Source of the DNA: DASULK01 sp036381835
GTDB lineage: Bacteria > Actinomycetota > Actinomycetes > Mycobacteriales > Micromonosporaceae
NCBI GenBank assembly: GCA_036381835.1
Contig: DASVCA010000050.1
Span: 1 to 53,601, forward strand
DNA: 53,601 nt
Reading direction: 5' to 3'
Shown: positions 1 through 8,132 of the stretch, piece by piece
How positions within the stretch are numbered: position 1 is the stretch's first letter
Layout: every line of letters begins with the position of its first letter
The notes under the pieces: model-generated
Told to the model about the DNA's origin: nothing
The model's input: only the letters and a program-made list of their open reading frames with translations
The model's database searches: none
Translations under genes and position numbers: made by a program

Positions 1-26
1 CCCCCCCCACGGCGGCACGGGCGGGT

Positions 27-686
27 TCAGTAGCGGTAGACGCTGATCGTCACGTCGGCGCAGGAGTTCGCCCGGTCGGTCAGTGCCGCCTTCTCGGCGC
101 TGTCCACCGTGAGCTGCCAGCGGATTTTCACCGCCACCCACTCGGCGATGTAGCGGCAGTGCGCCCCACCGTACGGGGGCATCCACTCGGCTGGATCCTT
201 GTCGCCCTTGGCCTGGTTGACGTTGTCGGTCACCGCGACGAGGCTGCGGTAGTCACCGAGGTCGTTGGCGAAGGCGCGGCGGCGGGTGGTGGTCCAGTTC
301 CGGGCGCCGGAGTCCCAGGCTTCGGCGAGCGGCACCATGTGATCGATGTCCAGGTCGGACGGCTGGGTCCAGTAGGCGGCGTCATAGTACGAGTACCAGC
401 GTCCGCCGCTGAGCGCGCAGCCGGAACCGACGGTGGGGGTGGTGACGGCCTCTGCGATCAGGACCTCGTAGCGGGTGTTGCAGCCGTCGCCGTCGGCGTC
501 GATCCAGTGCGGGAACAGGTCGCGGCTGTAGCCGGTGCGGACCTCGACGGCGACGGGTAGGTCGGCGACGGCGGTGCGCAGCGGGGCCGAGTAGTAGTGG
601 TCGGCTCGCGCGGGCGTGCCGGTGAGAGTGGTGGCGGCCAGGGCCGTGGCCAGAACCGTCGCCACCCGGCGCAGGATTCGGTTCAT
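27..686 (-). CDS. Secreted HNH endonuclease family protein (DUF1524/GmrSD-type)
   Basis: This is a predicted exported nuclease of 219 residues. Residues 1-28 form a signal peptide (positive MNRILRR, hydrophobic core, TPARA cleavage site). The HNH-like core carries DIDHMVPLAEAW at residues 113-124 (D115/H116), followed by the N-rich segment NQAKGDKDPAEW at 157-168, which is the layout of actinobacterial DUF1524 secreted proteins. DGDGCNTR at 65-72 may bind metal and, with C90, may form a disulfide. The ATG is preceded by GGGAG. Family members are often annotated as secreted HNH nucleases; the substrate is unknown, and scavenging or antagonism of extracellular DNA are inferences. It stands alone, reading away from the methyltransferase. 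Confidence 0.85.
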   Translation of the reverse strand: MNRILRRVATVLATALAATTLTGTPARADHYYSAPLRTAVADLPVAVEVRTGYSRDLFPHWIDADGDGCNTRYEVLIAEAVTTPTVGSGCALSGGRWYSYYDAAYWTQPSDLDIDHMVPLAEAWDSGARNWTTTRRRAFANDLGDYRSLVAVTDNVNQAKGDKDPAEWMPPYGGAHCRYIAEWVAVKIRWQLTVDSAEKAALTDRANSCADVTISVYRY

Positions 687-723
687 CAGGGGGCTCCCAT
701 CCAGGAGGCGGAAACTACCCCTG

Positions 724-731
724 TATATATA
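724..731 (-). promoter_or_regulatory. AT-rich -10-like element upstream of the HNH nuclease gene
   Basis: An eight-base TATATATA run sits about 38-45 bases upstream of the nuclease ATG in otherwise very GC-rich DNA, which is where a -10 box would be expected. No convincing -35 hexamer is seen at 16-18 bases spacing, so the sigma factor cannot be named. Confidence 0.4.
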
Positions 732-850
732 GACGAGCGTTGGTTAACGCGATCCAGCCGGGAGGCTATCGGATCGCGGCGCGCTGCCGAACCGTGCGCG
801 ACCTGCGCGAAGCGGCGCGTCCGCGACCACTGGACGCCGCCGCTGCACGG

Positions 851-1699
851 TCAGGGCTTGCGTGCGACAGCACCGTAGCCGGCGACCTCGGTCGCGGGCG
901 GGCGGGGCTGCGGCTCGTCGTCGGCACGCCACTCCGACAGCAGGACCACACCCGGCGGCACCAGCTCCAGCCCATCGAAGAAGCGGACCACCTCGTCACG
1001 GCTCCGCCCGCGGAACGCGCCGTGACGGCCGGTGGCCAGCGCAGCCTCCGAGCTGCGCCGGTGCTCCGGCGTCATGAAGTCGAAGGTAGCGTGGCTGAGC
1101 GCCACATAGCTGCCGGAGGGCAGGGCGTCGAGCAATCCGGCGACCAGCCCGTACGCATCCTCGTGGTCCATGACGAAATGCAGCACGGCGATGAGCATCA
1201 GGCCGACCGGCTGCGACAGATCGAGGGTCCGCAACAGGTCCGGGTGGTTGAGGATCTTCTCCGGCTCACGCAGATCCGCGTCGATGTAGGCGGTCGCCCC
1301 CTCCGGAGTGCTGGTGAGCAGCGCGCGGGCGTGGGCGAGCACGATCGGGTCGTTGTCCACGTAGACGATGCGTGACTCGGGCGCGATGCGCTGGGCGACC
1401 TCGTGGGTGTTGTCGGCGGTCGGGATGCCGGTGCCGATGTCCAGGAACTGGCGTACCCCCGCCTCCTTGGCCAGGTAGGCGACGGCGCGACGCAGGAAGT
1501 AGCGGTTCTCCAGCGCGGCGGTGCGGATGCCCGGGAAAGCCGCGGCGATCGCGTCCCCGGACTCGCGGTCGGCCTGGAAGTTGTCCTTGCCGCCCAGCCA
1601 GTAGTTGTAGCGGCGGGCCGGATGCGGCACGGACGTGTCGATCCGCTTCAGCGCCTCCGCGACGGCTTCCGATGAGAATCCGGACTCGTTCTCCGCCAC
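851..1699 (-). CDS. SAM-dependent methyltransferase, DUF574 (Methyltransf_19) family
   Basis: This is a class I SAM-dependent methyltransferase of a family greatly expanded in actinomycetes, about 282 residues. Counting from the ATG at 1711, the family opening RYNYWLGGKDNF is at residues 34-45 and the SAM-binding motif FLDIGTGIPT at 89-98. The strand-2 acid follows in VYVDNDP. I prefer the GTG at 1699 because GGAGG lies five bases upstream of it; the ATG at 1711 has no good ribosome site. The acceptor substrate is unknown for most members, which are commonly scattered as single genes with no pathway context, as here. The 226 bases to the next gene are a divergent promoter region. Confidence 0.85.
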   Translation of the reverse strand: MAENESGFSSEAVAEALKRIDTSVPHPARRYNYWLGGKDNFQADRESGDAIAAAFPGIRTAALENRYFLRRAVAYLAKEAGVRQFLDIGTGIPTADNTHEVAQRIAPESRIVYVDNDPIVLAHARALLTSTPEGATAYIDADLREPEKILNHPDLLRTLDLSQPVGLMLIAVLHFVMDHEDAYGLVAGLLDALPSGSYVALSHATFDFMTPEHRRSSEAALATGRHGAFRGRSRDEVVRFFDGLELVPPGVVLLSEWRADDEPQPRPPATEVAGYGAVARKP

Positions 1700-1937
1700 A
1701 GCACCCTCCATCGGTTCCGTCCGGACCCGTACGGTCCAGTTCGGATCGATCGTAATGGCTTACGTGGTAATGCACGAGTCCATGTGGTTTGCCGCCGTCC
1801 GACCGGGTCCGCCCGCGGGCGGGTGCGACAGGCTCGGCGGCCGTCGAACAGGCGAGGTGTTTCCCGCAGCTCTGCCCGGGTACGCGTCAGGCGGAACGAG
1901 GCTCAGCGCCGTAAGCCTGTCCGTCAGGAGGTTGGAG

Positions 1938-2102
1938 ATGGCCGACCGGAGTGAACTTCACGATCTGCGCCGGCGCGCCCACGAGGCCGGCATCGAGGGC
2001 AACTCGAAGATGAACGAGAGCCAGCTGCGCCAGGCGTTGAAGATGGTGGAGAAAGGCACCGATCCGATGGCCGCCAAGCGGGAGGCGCGCGGTCAACGGT
2101 GA
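1938..2102 (+). CDS. Small charged protein (54 aa), function unknown
   Basis: The short reading frame begins MADRSELHDLRRRAHEAGIE and ends in a basic tail (AAKREARGQR). An AGGAGG ribosome site at 1926-1931 is spaced six bases from the ATG, which strongly supports translation and excludes the longer upstream frame. The protein is about half charged, has no cysteines, signal or membrane segment, and looks helical. The central NSKMNESQLRQAL segment resembles a SAP or Rho-N-like helix-turn-helix used for nucleic-acid binding, but the match is only by eye. It reads toward the DUF5753 regulator with a gap of 36 bases. Confidence 0.7.
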   Translation: MADRSELHDLRRRAHEAGIEGNSKMNESQLRQALKMVEKGTDPMAAKREARGQR

Positions 2103-2138
2103 CGAGAGCCGTGATCGGTCGGCTGGGCCGCCTGCGGC

Positions 2139-3032
2139 CTAGTCGGCCGATTCGGGAAACTCCTTGAGGATCTCGGCCAGCAGCGCGGGAGTCCGCTCCG
2201 GCGGCTCGGCCGCGATGCAGACCTGCTCCATCGCCACCGCGTACTGGTCGACGTCGTCGCGCTTGTCGAGGTAGATGGCGCTGGTGAGCTGCTCGATGTA
2301 GACGATGTCGGGCAGATCGGGCTCGGGGAAGCGCAGGATGGTGAAGGCACCGCCCGCTGCGGCGTGCCCCCCGGCGTGGAACGGGACGATCTGCAGGCGG
2401 ACGTTGGGCAGGCTGCTGATCTCGATCAGGTGGGCGATCTGCCGGCGCATCACCGCCGGGCCGCCGATCGGGCGGCGCAGGGCCGCCTCGTCCACCACCG
2501 CCCACAGGCGGGGTGGGGTGGGCCGGGTTAGCACCCGCTGGCGGCCGATGCGCAGATCGACCCGGCGTTCGACCTCCGTGGTGCCGGCCCGGTCGTGGCC
2601 GAGCAGGACGACCGCCCGGGCGTACTCCCGGGTCTGTAGCAGGCCGGGGACGAACTGGACCTCGTACGTGCGGATCAGCGACGCGGCCTCCTCCAGTCCC
2701 AGATAGGACTGGAACCAGTGCGGCAGCACGTCGTTGTAGCGGTGCCACCAGCCCGGGCTGTTGGCGTCACGGGCCAGCGCCAGCAGCGCCGTGCGCTCGG
2801 CTTCGTCGGTGACGCCGTAGAGGGTCAGCAGGTCGGTGATGTCGCGTTCCTTGAAGCTGACCCGACCCAACTCCATGCGGCTGATCTTGGATTCGGAGGC
2901 GCGGATCTCCCAGGCCGCCTGGTCCCGTCCGATGCCTTTCGCCTCGCGCAACCGACGAAGCTGGGCGCCGAGGAGCATGCGCAGCGCGGTCGGGCCACTG
3001 GCCACGCCGCTTGTGGGGCGATCCGCTGTCAC
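2139..3032 (-). CDS. XRE-family regulator with DUF5753 domain
   Basis: This is a cytoplasmic DNA-binding regulator of about 297 residues. An N-terminal helix-turn-helix (LRRLREAKGIGRDQAAWEIR, then ASESKISRMELG) is followed by a long DUF5753 region with family hallmarks FVPGLLQTREYARAV and LPNVRLQIVPF. The GTG start at 3032 has GGGAGG seven bases upstream, so the longer frame to 3152 is not needed. Such proteins (WhiJ/AbaA-associated type in Streptomyces) usually sit beside a DUF397 gene, and here the DUF397 gene lies just upstream on the same strand. They influence development or antibiotic production in some species; the local targets are unknown. Confidence 0.9.
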   Translation of the reverse strand: MTADRPTSGVASGPTALRMLLGAQLRRLREAKGIGRDQAAWEIRASESKISRMELGRVSFKERDITDLLTLYGVTDEAERTALLALARDANSPGWWHRYNDVLPHWFQSYLGLEEAASLIRTYEVQFVPGLLQTREYARAVVLLGHDRAGTTEVERRVDLRIGRQRVLTRPTPPRLWAVVDEAALRRPIGGPAVMRRQIAHLIEISSLPNVRLQIVPFHAGGHAAAGGAFTILRFPEPDLPDIVYIEQLTSAIYLDKRDDVDQYAVAMEQVCIAAEPPERTPALLAEILKEFPESAD

Positions 3033-3127
3033 GCGCTGACCTCCCTGCCACCCGTCTGGAATGTGTCTGATTCTGACGGGTAAGCATGGCACGACCGACA
3101 GTGGAGTTGCACTCCCAGGCGGGTGGG

Positions 3128-3174
3128 TCGAGTTTGGACAATCGGCCGACACGGTCGGTGCTGTCCAAACTCGA
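3128..3174 (-). terminator. Long perfect inverted repeat between the DUF397 and XRE genes
   Basis: Two 13-base arms (3128-3140, TCGAGTTTGGACA, and 3162-3174) are exact reverse complements. Inside is a second five-base stem (3146-3150 with 3154-3158) around a three-base loop. The structure begins five bases after the DUF397 stop codon. It lacks a U-tract, which is common for actinomycete terminators. It also lies about 100 bases upstream of the XRE start, so it could instead be an operator bound by that regulator. Confidence 0.6.
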
Positions 3175-3178
3175 GCCG

Positions 3179-3424
3179 TTACGCGCGCGGACTCACCGCC
3201 AGGTCGTCGAACTCGCCGTCCTGCACACCCTGGATGAACGCGGCGATCTCAGCGCGGGTGTAGACCAGCGCCGGCCCGTCGGGGAAGCGTGAGTTGCGTA
3301 CGGCGACCGCGCCGTCCGGGAGCTCGGCGACCTCGACGCAGTTGCCGCTCGGGTTGCTGCGGCGGCTCTTGCGCCAGCGCACGTCCAGTTCTCGGGCCGA
3401 CATCCCGTTGTATGGCTGCTGCAT
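3179..3424 (-). CDS. DUF397 domain protein, partner of the DUF5753 regulator
   Basis: This 81-residue protein carries the DUF397 signature WRKSRRSNPSGNCVEVAEL, then VAVRNSRFPDGPALVY and a C-terminal AFIQGVQDGEFDDL. The ATG at 3424 is chosen because upstream codons are Cys-rich and unlike the family. The ribosome site is weak (AGAAGAGAG). DUF397 proteins are small partners or antagonists of adjacent DUF5753/XRE regulators, in a toxin-antitoxin-like or regulator-modulator relation that is only partly understood. It is transcribed ahead of the XRE gene across a 146-base gap that contains the hairpin at 3128-3174. Confidence 0.88.
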   Translation of the reverse strand: MQQPYNGMSARELDVRWRKSRRSNPSGNCVEVAELPDGAVAVRNSRFPDGPALVYTRAEIAAFIQGVQDGEFDDLAVSPRA

Positions 3425-3561
3425 CCGCTCTCTCTTCTCTGGTGGCGGCGTGCACAACAAAATGCACGTGCATCCGCTATTGCATCTGCAAGCTACGGCG
3501 CGGATGATACTGCACGTACGCATGTACCCGCCTGTTTACGCTCGGTGATGGGAGTCCGCGG

Positions 3562-4245
3562 ATGGATCCCCTGTTAGTCGCTACCAGCGCCACTACCGCA
3601 TGCAGCGTCTTCGCCGCTTACCGCAGTTGGAGACGGGCCGTACGGGCCGAGGCGAAAGTCGCGGGCCTGAGTCGAGAGTTGGACGCGGAACGTCACGCAG
3701 CGTCACACGACTCGCTGACCGGGCTGCCCAACCGACGCGCCTTCTACCAACTCGGGGTGAACCTCGTCGCCGACGCCAGCCGGCAGCCCCTCGTCGCCGT
3801 GGTCATCGACCTCGATGACTTCAAATACATCAACGACCGGTACGGGCACGCGGCCGGCGACCAGGTGCTCGTGGCCGTCGCACAACGGTTCGCGGAGTTC
3901 GCCGACGGCGATCTGGTGGCCCGGCTCGGCGGCGACGAGTTCGCCGGGCTGCTGCACGTGCCGACCGTGGAGGGCGCGTGGCTGGACCGGTTCGCACGCG
4001 GGCTGTCCGACGCCCTCGCCGCGCCCATCCAGATCGTCGGCCGCACCGTCAAGATCACCGCTTCCGTCGGTCTCGCGCCCGTCGCCGGCTGCCACCTGGC
4101 CGAAGCGCTGCGCCACGCCGACGCCGCCATGTACCGGGTCAAGGGCACCGCCCGGCGCGATCCGATACCGGATATGCCGGATATGCCCGACGACCTGACG
4201 ATCTGCCGGCCCCGGATGCTCACCTCACACAGCACCGCCGCCTGA
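3562..4245 (+). CDS. Diguanylate cyclase (GGDEF domain protein)
   Basis: The predicted product makes cyclic di-GMP from two GTP. A short N-terminal hydrophobic stretch (residues 3-20) and a basic/helical linker precede the GGDEF domain, about residues 45-200. The entry motif HDSLTGLPNRRAF, the metal/substrate strand VVIDLDDFKYIND and an intact LGGDEF signature are all present, so it should be active. The allosteric I-site RxxD is not conserved at its usual place (ADGD instead), suggesting no classical product inhibition. The tail contains a short MPDMPD repeat. Its stop overlaps the convergent DUF1622 gene by 21 bases. No sensor domain is visible. Confidence 0.88.
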   Translation: MDPLLVATSATTACSVFAAYRSWRRAVRAEAKVAGLSRELDAERHAASHDSLTGLPNRRAFYQLGVNLVADASRQPLVAVVIDLDDFKYINDRYGHAAGDQVLVAVAQRFAEFADGDLVARLGGDEFAGLLHVPTVEGAWLDRFARGLSDALAAPIQIVGRTVKITASVGLAPVAGCHLAEALRHADAAMYRVKGTARRDPIPDMPDMPDDLTICRPRMLTSHSTAA

Positions 4246-4671
4246 ATCGCCGTCGGCCGCCGACCCGGCGTCGGCTGACTCCCGCTCCGGCGACACCCCT
4301 CGCTCCCGACGTGCCCGCCGCCACGGCGGGACCCCGTCGATCTCGATCTCCAACGAGAAGCTGAGGAAGGTGCGGATCAGCACGATCAGCCCGAGCGCCG
4401 TCACCGCGTCCACGCTCGTCGGGATCAGCGCGGTCTTGATCAGATCCGCGGCGATGAGGATCTCCAGGGCGAGCAGCAGCGCCGACCCGAAGGTGGCGCG
4501 CAGCATCCGCGTCGCCCGCCGTCCATCCCGGTCGCGTCGCCAGATCCACAGCGCCAGGACCGCCGACCAGAGCAGACCCCCGGCCAGCACGAAGACCGCG
4601 ACGGCCTCGAAGACCCGCGCACCCAAGTCCAGGATGTCGGCGAACGCCACTGCCTCTCCCCCTGCGCCCAC
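4225..4671 (-). CDS. DUF1622 family membrane protein
   Basis: This 148-residue integral membrane protein has two or three hydrophobic segments (about residues 17-43, 60-80 and 90-108). The DUF1622 hallmark LIVLIRTFLSFSLEIEIDG is followed by the basic PPWRRARRER stop-transfer region and an acidic, Ser/Ala-rich cytoplasmic tail. The family has no established biochemical role. The gene is convergent with the diguanylate cyclase. The start at 4671 is the natural one for the family, but a GTG a few codons downstream is possible. Confidence 0.8.
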   Translation of the reverse strand: MGAGGEAVAFADILDLGARVFEAVAVFVLAGGLLWSAVLALWIWRRDRDGRRATRMLRATFGSALLLALEILIAADLIKTALIPTSVDAVTALGLIVLIRTFLSFSLEIEIDGVPPWRRARRERGVSPERESADAGSAADGDSGGGAV

Positions 4672-4794
4672 CCTCCCAGACCATCACGGTCGACCATCAC
4701 GGAATGCGCCGGAAAGATGGCGTTACGCCACCGCGCCGGGGCGGCCTGGCGGAGAATCACGACAGCGAGGCAAGCCCATTTGTGAGGAGCGACG

Positions 4795-5829
4795 ATGCGC
4801 GCCGTACGGCTGACCGCACCCGGCACCCTGGAACTGGTCGAGGTGCCCACCCCCGAACCCGGTCCGGGTCAGGTCCGCGTCGCCGTACGCGCGGTCGGCG
4901 CCTGCCACTCCGACCTGCACATCCTGGACTCTCCGCCCGGGACCTTCCCGACGCCGCTCACGCTCGGCCACGAGGTCGCCGGCACGGTCGACCAGGTCGG
5001 CGCGGGGGTCACCGGCTGGTCCCCGGGCGATCCCGTCGCGGTCTACGGGATCATCGGCTGCGGACTGTGCCGGGCATGCCTGCGCGGAGAGGAGAACCGG
5101 TGCCGCACGGTGCCGATCGGCGGGATCGGCATCAGCTGCGACGGCGGACTCGCCGACTACCTGGTGGTAGGCGCGTCGCGGCTGCTGCACGTCGGCGACC
5201 TCGACCTCGCCCACGCAGCGCCGCTGACCGACGCGGGCCTCACCCCCTACCACGCCATCGAGATCGCCCGGAACGCGCTGCGTCCCGGCACGTACTGCGT
5301 GGTGATCGGGATCGGCGGCCTCGGTCACATGGCGGTGCAGATCCTCGCCGCCACCACCGCCGTGGGGATCATCGCGGTGGACACCAGCGACGGTGCCCTC
5401 GACCTCGCCCGGCGGGTCGGCGCGCACCACGTCGTGAGATCCGGCCCGGACGCCGCGGCGCAGATCCGCGACATCGTCGGAGCGCCTCCGGACGGGGCCG
5501 ACGTGGTCCTCGACTTCGTGTGTGTGGATCCGACACTGGACCTGGCCCGGTCGGTGGTCGCCACCGGTGGTCGGCTGCTGCTGGTCGGGCTCGGCGGCGG
5601 CACCCTGCCGATCCGCCCCAGTGTGGAGGAGCCGCCGACCGTGCCGATGGAGGTGGACGCCCGGATCCCGTTCTGGGGCACCCGGGCCGAACTGCAGGAG
5701 GTCATCGCCCTCGCCCGACAGGGGCGACTGCGGGCGGAGGTGGAGACCTTCCCGCTCGAGGAAACCGTGACGGCGTACCAGAGACTGCGCCGCGGCGAGA
5801 TCCACGGCCGCGCGGTCATCACACCGTGA
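4795..5829 (+). CDS. Zinc-dependent NAD(P) alcohol dehydrogenase (MDR family)
   Basis: This cytosolic medium-chain dehydrogenase/reductase of 344 residues oxidises or reduces alcohols and aldehydes with NAD(P). Catalytic zinc ligands are visible as C37-H38-S39-D40 and G58-H59-E60. The structural zinc site is complete: C89, C92, C95 and C103 in GCGLCRACLRGEENRC. The Rossmann fold glycine motif is GIGGLG around residues 174-179. The start ATG follows GAGGAGCGACG. Upstream lie 123 bases, enough for its own promoter. It converges on the flavoprotein gene across a 17-bp inverted repeat. The physiological substrate cannot be read from sequence. Confidence 0.9.
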   Translation: MRAVRLTAPGTLELVEVPTPEPGPGQVRVAVRAVGACHSDLHILDSPPGTFPTPLTLGHEVAGTVDQVGAGVTGWSPGDPVAVYGIIGCGLCRACLRGEENRCRTVPIGGIGISCDGGLADYLVVGASRLLHVGDLDLAHAAPLTDAGLTPYHAIEIARNALRPGTYCVVIGIGGLGHMAVQILAATTAVGIIAVDTSDGALDLARRVGAHHVVRSGPDAAAQIRDIVGAPPDGADVVLDFVCVDPTLDLARSVVATGGRLLLVGLGGGTLPIRPSVEEPPTVPMEVDARIPFWGTRAELQEVIALARQGRLRAEVETFPLEETVTAYQRLRRGEIHGRAVITP

Positions 5830-5848
5830 CCTCACCCCCCTCTCTCTC

Positions 5849-5928
5849 CCCCGCGATCTTGCACTTTCTGTGGCGACTTTCTTGGACAAAAACCGCGAAT
5901 AGCCAACCAAGAGTGCAAGATCGCGGGG
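5849..5928. repeat. 17-bp perfect inverted repeat, likely bidirectional terminator or REP-like unit
   Basis: The arms 5849-5865 (CCCCGCGATCTTGCACT) and 5912-5928 are exact reverse complements separated by 46 bases that are notably A/T-richer than the surroundings. A weaker CTTGG...CCAAG pair is nested inside (5881-5885 with 5907-5911). It occupies most of the gap between two converging genes, as expected for a shared terminator. The long spacer and the motif GCGATCTTGCAC also suggest an intergenic palindrome that could be repeated genome-wide; only one copy is seen in this window. Confidence 0.6.
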
Positions 5929-5941
5929 AAAGGAATGGGGG

Positions 5942-7054
5942 TCAGTCGAGCAACGTCAGCACGGCGCGGGTCGTACGGTGGGCCAGCAGCCGGTCGAGGG
6001 TCAGCCGGCCCTGACAGAACGCGGCGAACACCCGCCAACCGGGCGGAGTGGCCAGCAGCGCATGAAAGACGCCGGGCCGGCGGCTGAAGGCGGCGAGCAG
6101 CCGACGCCCGGCCCGCATCGGCGGCTCCAGCTCGGCTCTCACCCGGGCCACGTACCCGTCGAGATCACCGGCCGCGGCGGCCTCACCGGCCAGCGTCCCC
6201 GAACGCAACGCGAAGCTGATCCCCTCCCTGGTCCACGGTTCGAGCAGGCCGGCCGCGTCCCCGGCGACCACCACCCGGCCGCGACGCAGCGGCGCGGTGT
6301 CGGCGCGGCAGCGGGTCAGGTGACCCGAATCGTGGACCGGGTCGATCCCGGCCAACCCGAGCCGGTCGAGGAACCGACGCAGGTACGCCCGGGTCTGCGC
6401 GCCCCGGCCCCGGGCGGCGATCACCCCCACCGTCAACCTGTCCCCCTTCGGGAAGACCCAGGCGTACGAGCCGGGGATCGGCCCCCAGTCGATGTGCAGA
6501 CCGCCCCGCCACCGCCGCGCGAGCGGGGGCGCAACCGGCAGTTCGACCTCCAAGCCGAGATCGACCTGGTCGAACTCGACCCCGACGTGACGGGAGGTGA
6601 CCCCGGCCGAGCCGTCCGCGCCGACCACCACCCGCGCGCGCACCGTGCTCCCGTCGGCCAGCCGCAGCACCACGCCGTCCGGGTCCGGGTCGAGCGCCCG
6701 CACCGGGGCGCGTTGGCGGATCTCGGCGCCCGCCCGTTCGGCAGCCCGGCGCAGCCGGTCGTCGAACTCCTCCCGCCGCACCATCGTCAGCAGGGGCGTA
6801 CGGTGGCGGCGGGTGAACGGGTATCGGCCGTCTCTGCTGAACGTGACCCGGGTGACCCGGTCGTCGGCGGGGATCTCGATGCGGCCGGCGAGCGCGGCCA
6901 GCGAGACGCCGATCAGTCCCCCGCCGCAGGTCTTGTACCGGGGGTGCGCCGCCCGTTCCAGCACCAGGGTGCGCGCGCCGGCTCGGGCGGCCGCGAAGCC
7001 GGCGGAGAGCCCGGCGGGGCCGGCGCCGACGATCGCGACGTCCCAGATGCGCAC
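5942..7054 (-). CDS. FAD-dependent geranylgeranyl-reductase family oxidoreductase
   Basis: This is a 370-residue flavoprotein. The dinucleotide motif VAIVGAGPAGLSAG at residues 6-19 starts the FAD-binding fold. The family sequence PRYKTCGGGLIG lies at about 38-49 (Cys-Gly-Gly-Gly, typical of geranylgeranyl reductases), VVVGADGSAG follows centrally, and the third FAD motif VVVAGDAAGLLEPWTREGI contacts FAD. Family members saturate isoprenoid chains of menaquinone, lipids or chlorophyll side chains. Menaquinone or carotenoid modification is plausible here but unproven. The start is a GTG at 7054. There is no isoprenoid gene next door. Confidence 0.85.
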   Translation of the reverse strand: MRIWDVAIVGAGPAGLSAGFAAARAGARTLVLERAAHPRYKTCGGGLIGVSLAALAGRIEIPADDRVTRVTFSRDGRYPFTRRHRTPLLTMVRREEFDDRLRRAAERAGAEIRQRAPVRALDPDPDGVVLRLADGSTVRARVVVGADGSAGVTSRHVGVEFDQVDLGLEVELPVAPPLARRWRGGLHIDWGPIPGSYAWVFPKGDRLTVGVIAARGRGAQTRAYLRRFLDRLGLAGIDPVHDSGHLTRCRADTAPLRRGRVVVAGDAAGLLEPWTREGISFALRSGTLAGEAAAAGDLDGYVARVRAELEPPMRAGRRLLAAFSRRPGVFHALLATPPGWRVFAAFCQGRLTLDRLLAHRTTRAVLTLLD

Positions 7055-7187
7055 GACTGCGAGCCTAGGCGAACATCGGCCCGTTCCGCGGTGCGCACCG
7101 CCGCCGGCCCGAGGCGACCTGGCGGATTCCGGATCGCCGGACGGTCCGCGCGGCTAGGCTGAGCCGAGGTAGAGCCGCCACCACGCG

Positions 7188-8078
7188 GTGGCGCTTCCCG
7201 ATTCCTGGGTCGGTGATCGTCCAGTGCCCGGCAGAAGCAACTCGGTCGCCCCGGTAGTGGTGGGCGTGCACAGGTCCGCGTCGAACGTGCACGCGGTGCG
7301 CCTGGCGGCCCTCGAGGCCGCCGCTCACCGTCGACCGCTGTGCCTGCTGCACGCGTTCAACTGGATCCCGGCCGACCTGGACACCGAGTGCCACTGGTCG
7401 CGGCAGGAGGCCGAGGACCTGCTGGCCGAGGCGGAGCGGAGGGCTCGCACGATCGCGCCGGACGTGCAGATCCGGGCGGAGATCGTCGAGGGGGTGGCGG
7501 TCGGCGCGCTGCGCCACGCGTCCCGGGCCGCCGCGCTCGTCGTCGTCGGCGACGGCGACCTCGGCCGGTACGTCTCCCTCCCGGTCGAGGCGATCAGCGT
7601 GGAGATCGCCTCACAGGCCGAGTGCAGCGTGATCGTGGTGCGCGACTTCGAGGAGGGGACCGGCCCGGTGGTGGTCGGGGTCGACGGGACCGCACGCGGC
7701 GAACAGGCCCTCGGGTGGGCGTTCGAGGCGGCCGCGCACCGGGGGGCCGAGCTGCACGTCGTCGCGGTCGACGAACCCGGCAAGGACGAGACCGAGTCGG
7801 ATCGGCGGCGGGATCCGGGGATTCAGGCCGAGACGCTGGTCGGGCAGTGGCGGCAGAAGTATCCGGGGGTGGCGACGCGGATCCGGCAGTTGCGCGGCGA
7901 TCCGGGCGCGCTGCTGGTGGAGGCCGCCCGGGACGCGGCCCTGCTGGTGGTCGGCGCGCGCGGGGAGCGGCCGTCTGCGGGCCTGCTCGGCCCGGTCTGC
8001 CTGACCGTCCTGCACCACGCGCCGGCCCCGGTGGCCATCGTCCGCGGCCGGCCGGCCGCCAACGGCTCGAACGGCTGA
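7188..8078 (+). CDS. Universal stress protein, two USP domains (first degenerate)
   Basis: This cytosolic protein of about 296 residues has tandem USP folds at roughly 20-150 and 158-290. The second domain has a recognisable nucleotide-binding segment (VVGARGERPSAGLLG, then HHAPAPVAIVR). In the first domain the G-2-G-9-G(S/T) ATP motif is lost (GDGDLGRYVS), so it may bind no nucleotide. Family members are induced by hypoxia, stationary phase or respiratory inhibition. A GTG at 7224 is an alternative start because neither start has a clear ribosome site. It heads a plus-strand run leading to phosphoketolase 54 bases downstream. Confidence 0.88.
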   Translation: MALPDSWVGDRPVPGRSNSVAPVVVGVHRSASNVHAVRLAALEAAAHRRPLCLLHAFNWIPADLDTECHWSRQEAEDLLAEAERRARTIAPDVQIRAEIVEGVAVGALRHASRAAALVVVGDGDLGRYVSLPVEAISVEIASQAECSVIVVRDFEEGTGPVVVGVDGTARGEQALGWAFEAAAHRGAELHVVAVDEPGKDETESDRRRDPGIQAETLVGQWRQKYPGVATRIRQLRGDPGALLVEAARDAALLVVGARGERPSAGLLGPVCLTVLHHAPAPVAIVRGRPAANGSNG

Positions 8079-8132
8079 GGGACATCCGCGGTTCCGCCCC
8101 CGTGGGCAGGCGATGCGGGGGACGCTCAGGGT

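Noticed and set aside
8079..8132. DosR-type box upstream of phosphoketolase (GGGAC...GTTCC)
   Set aside because: Half-sites are imperfect and spaced seven bases rather than four; not a convincing site.
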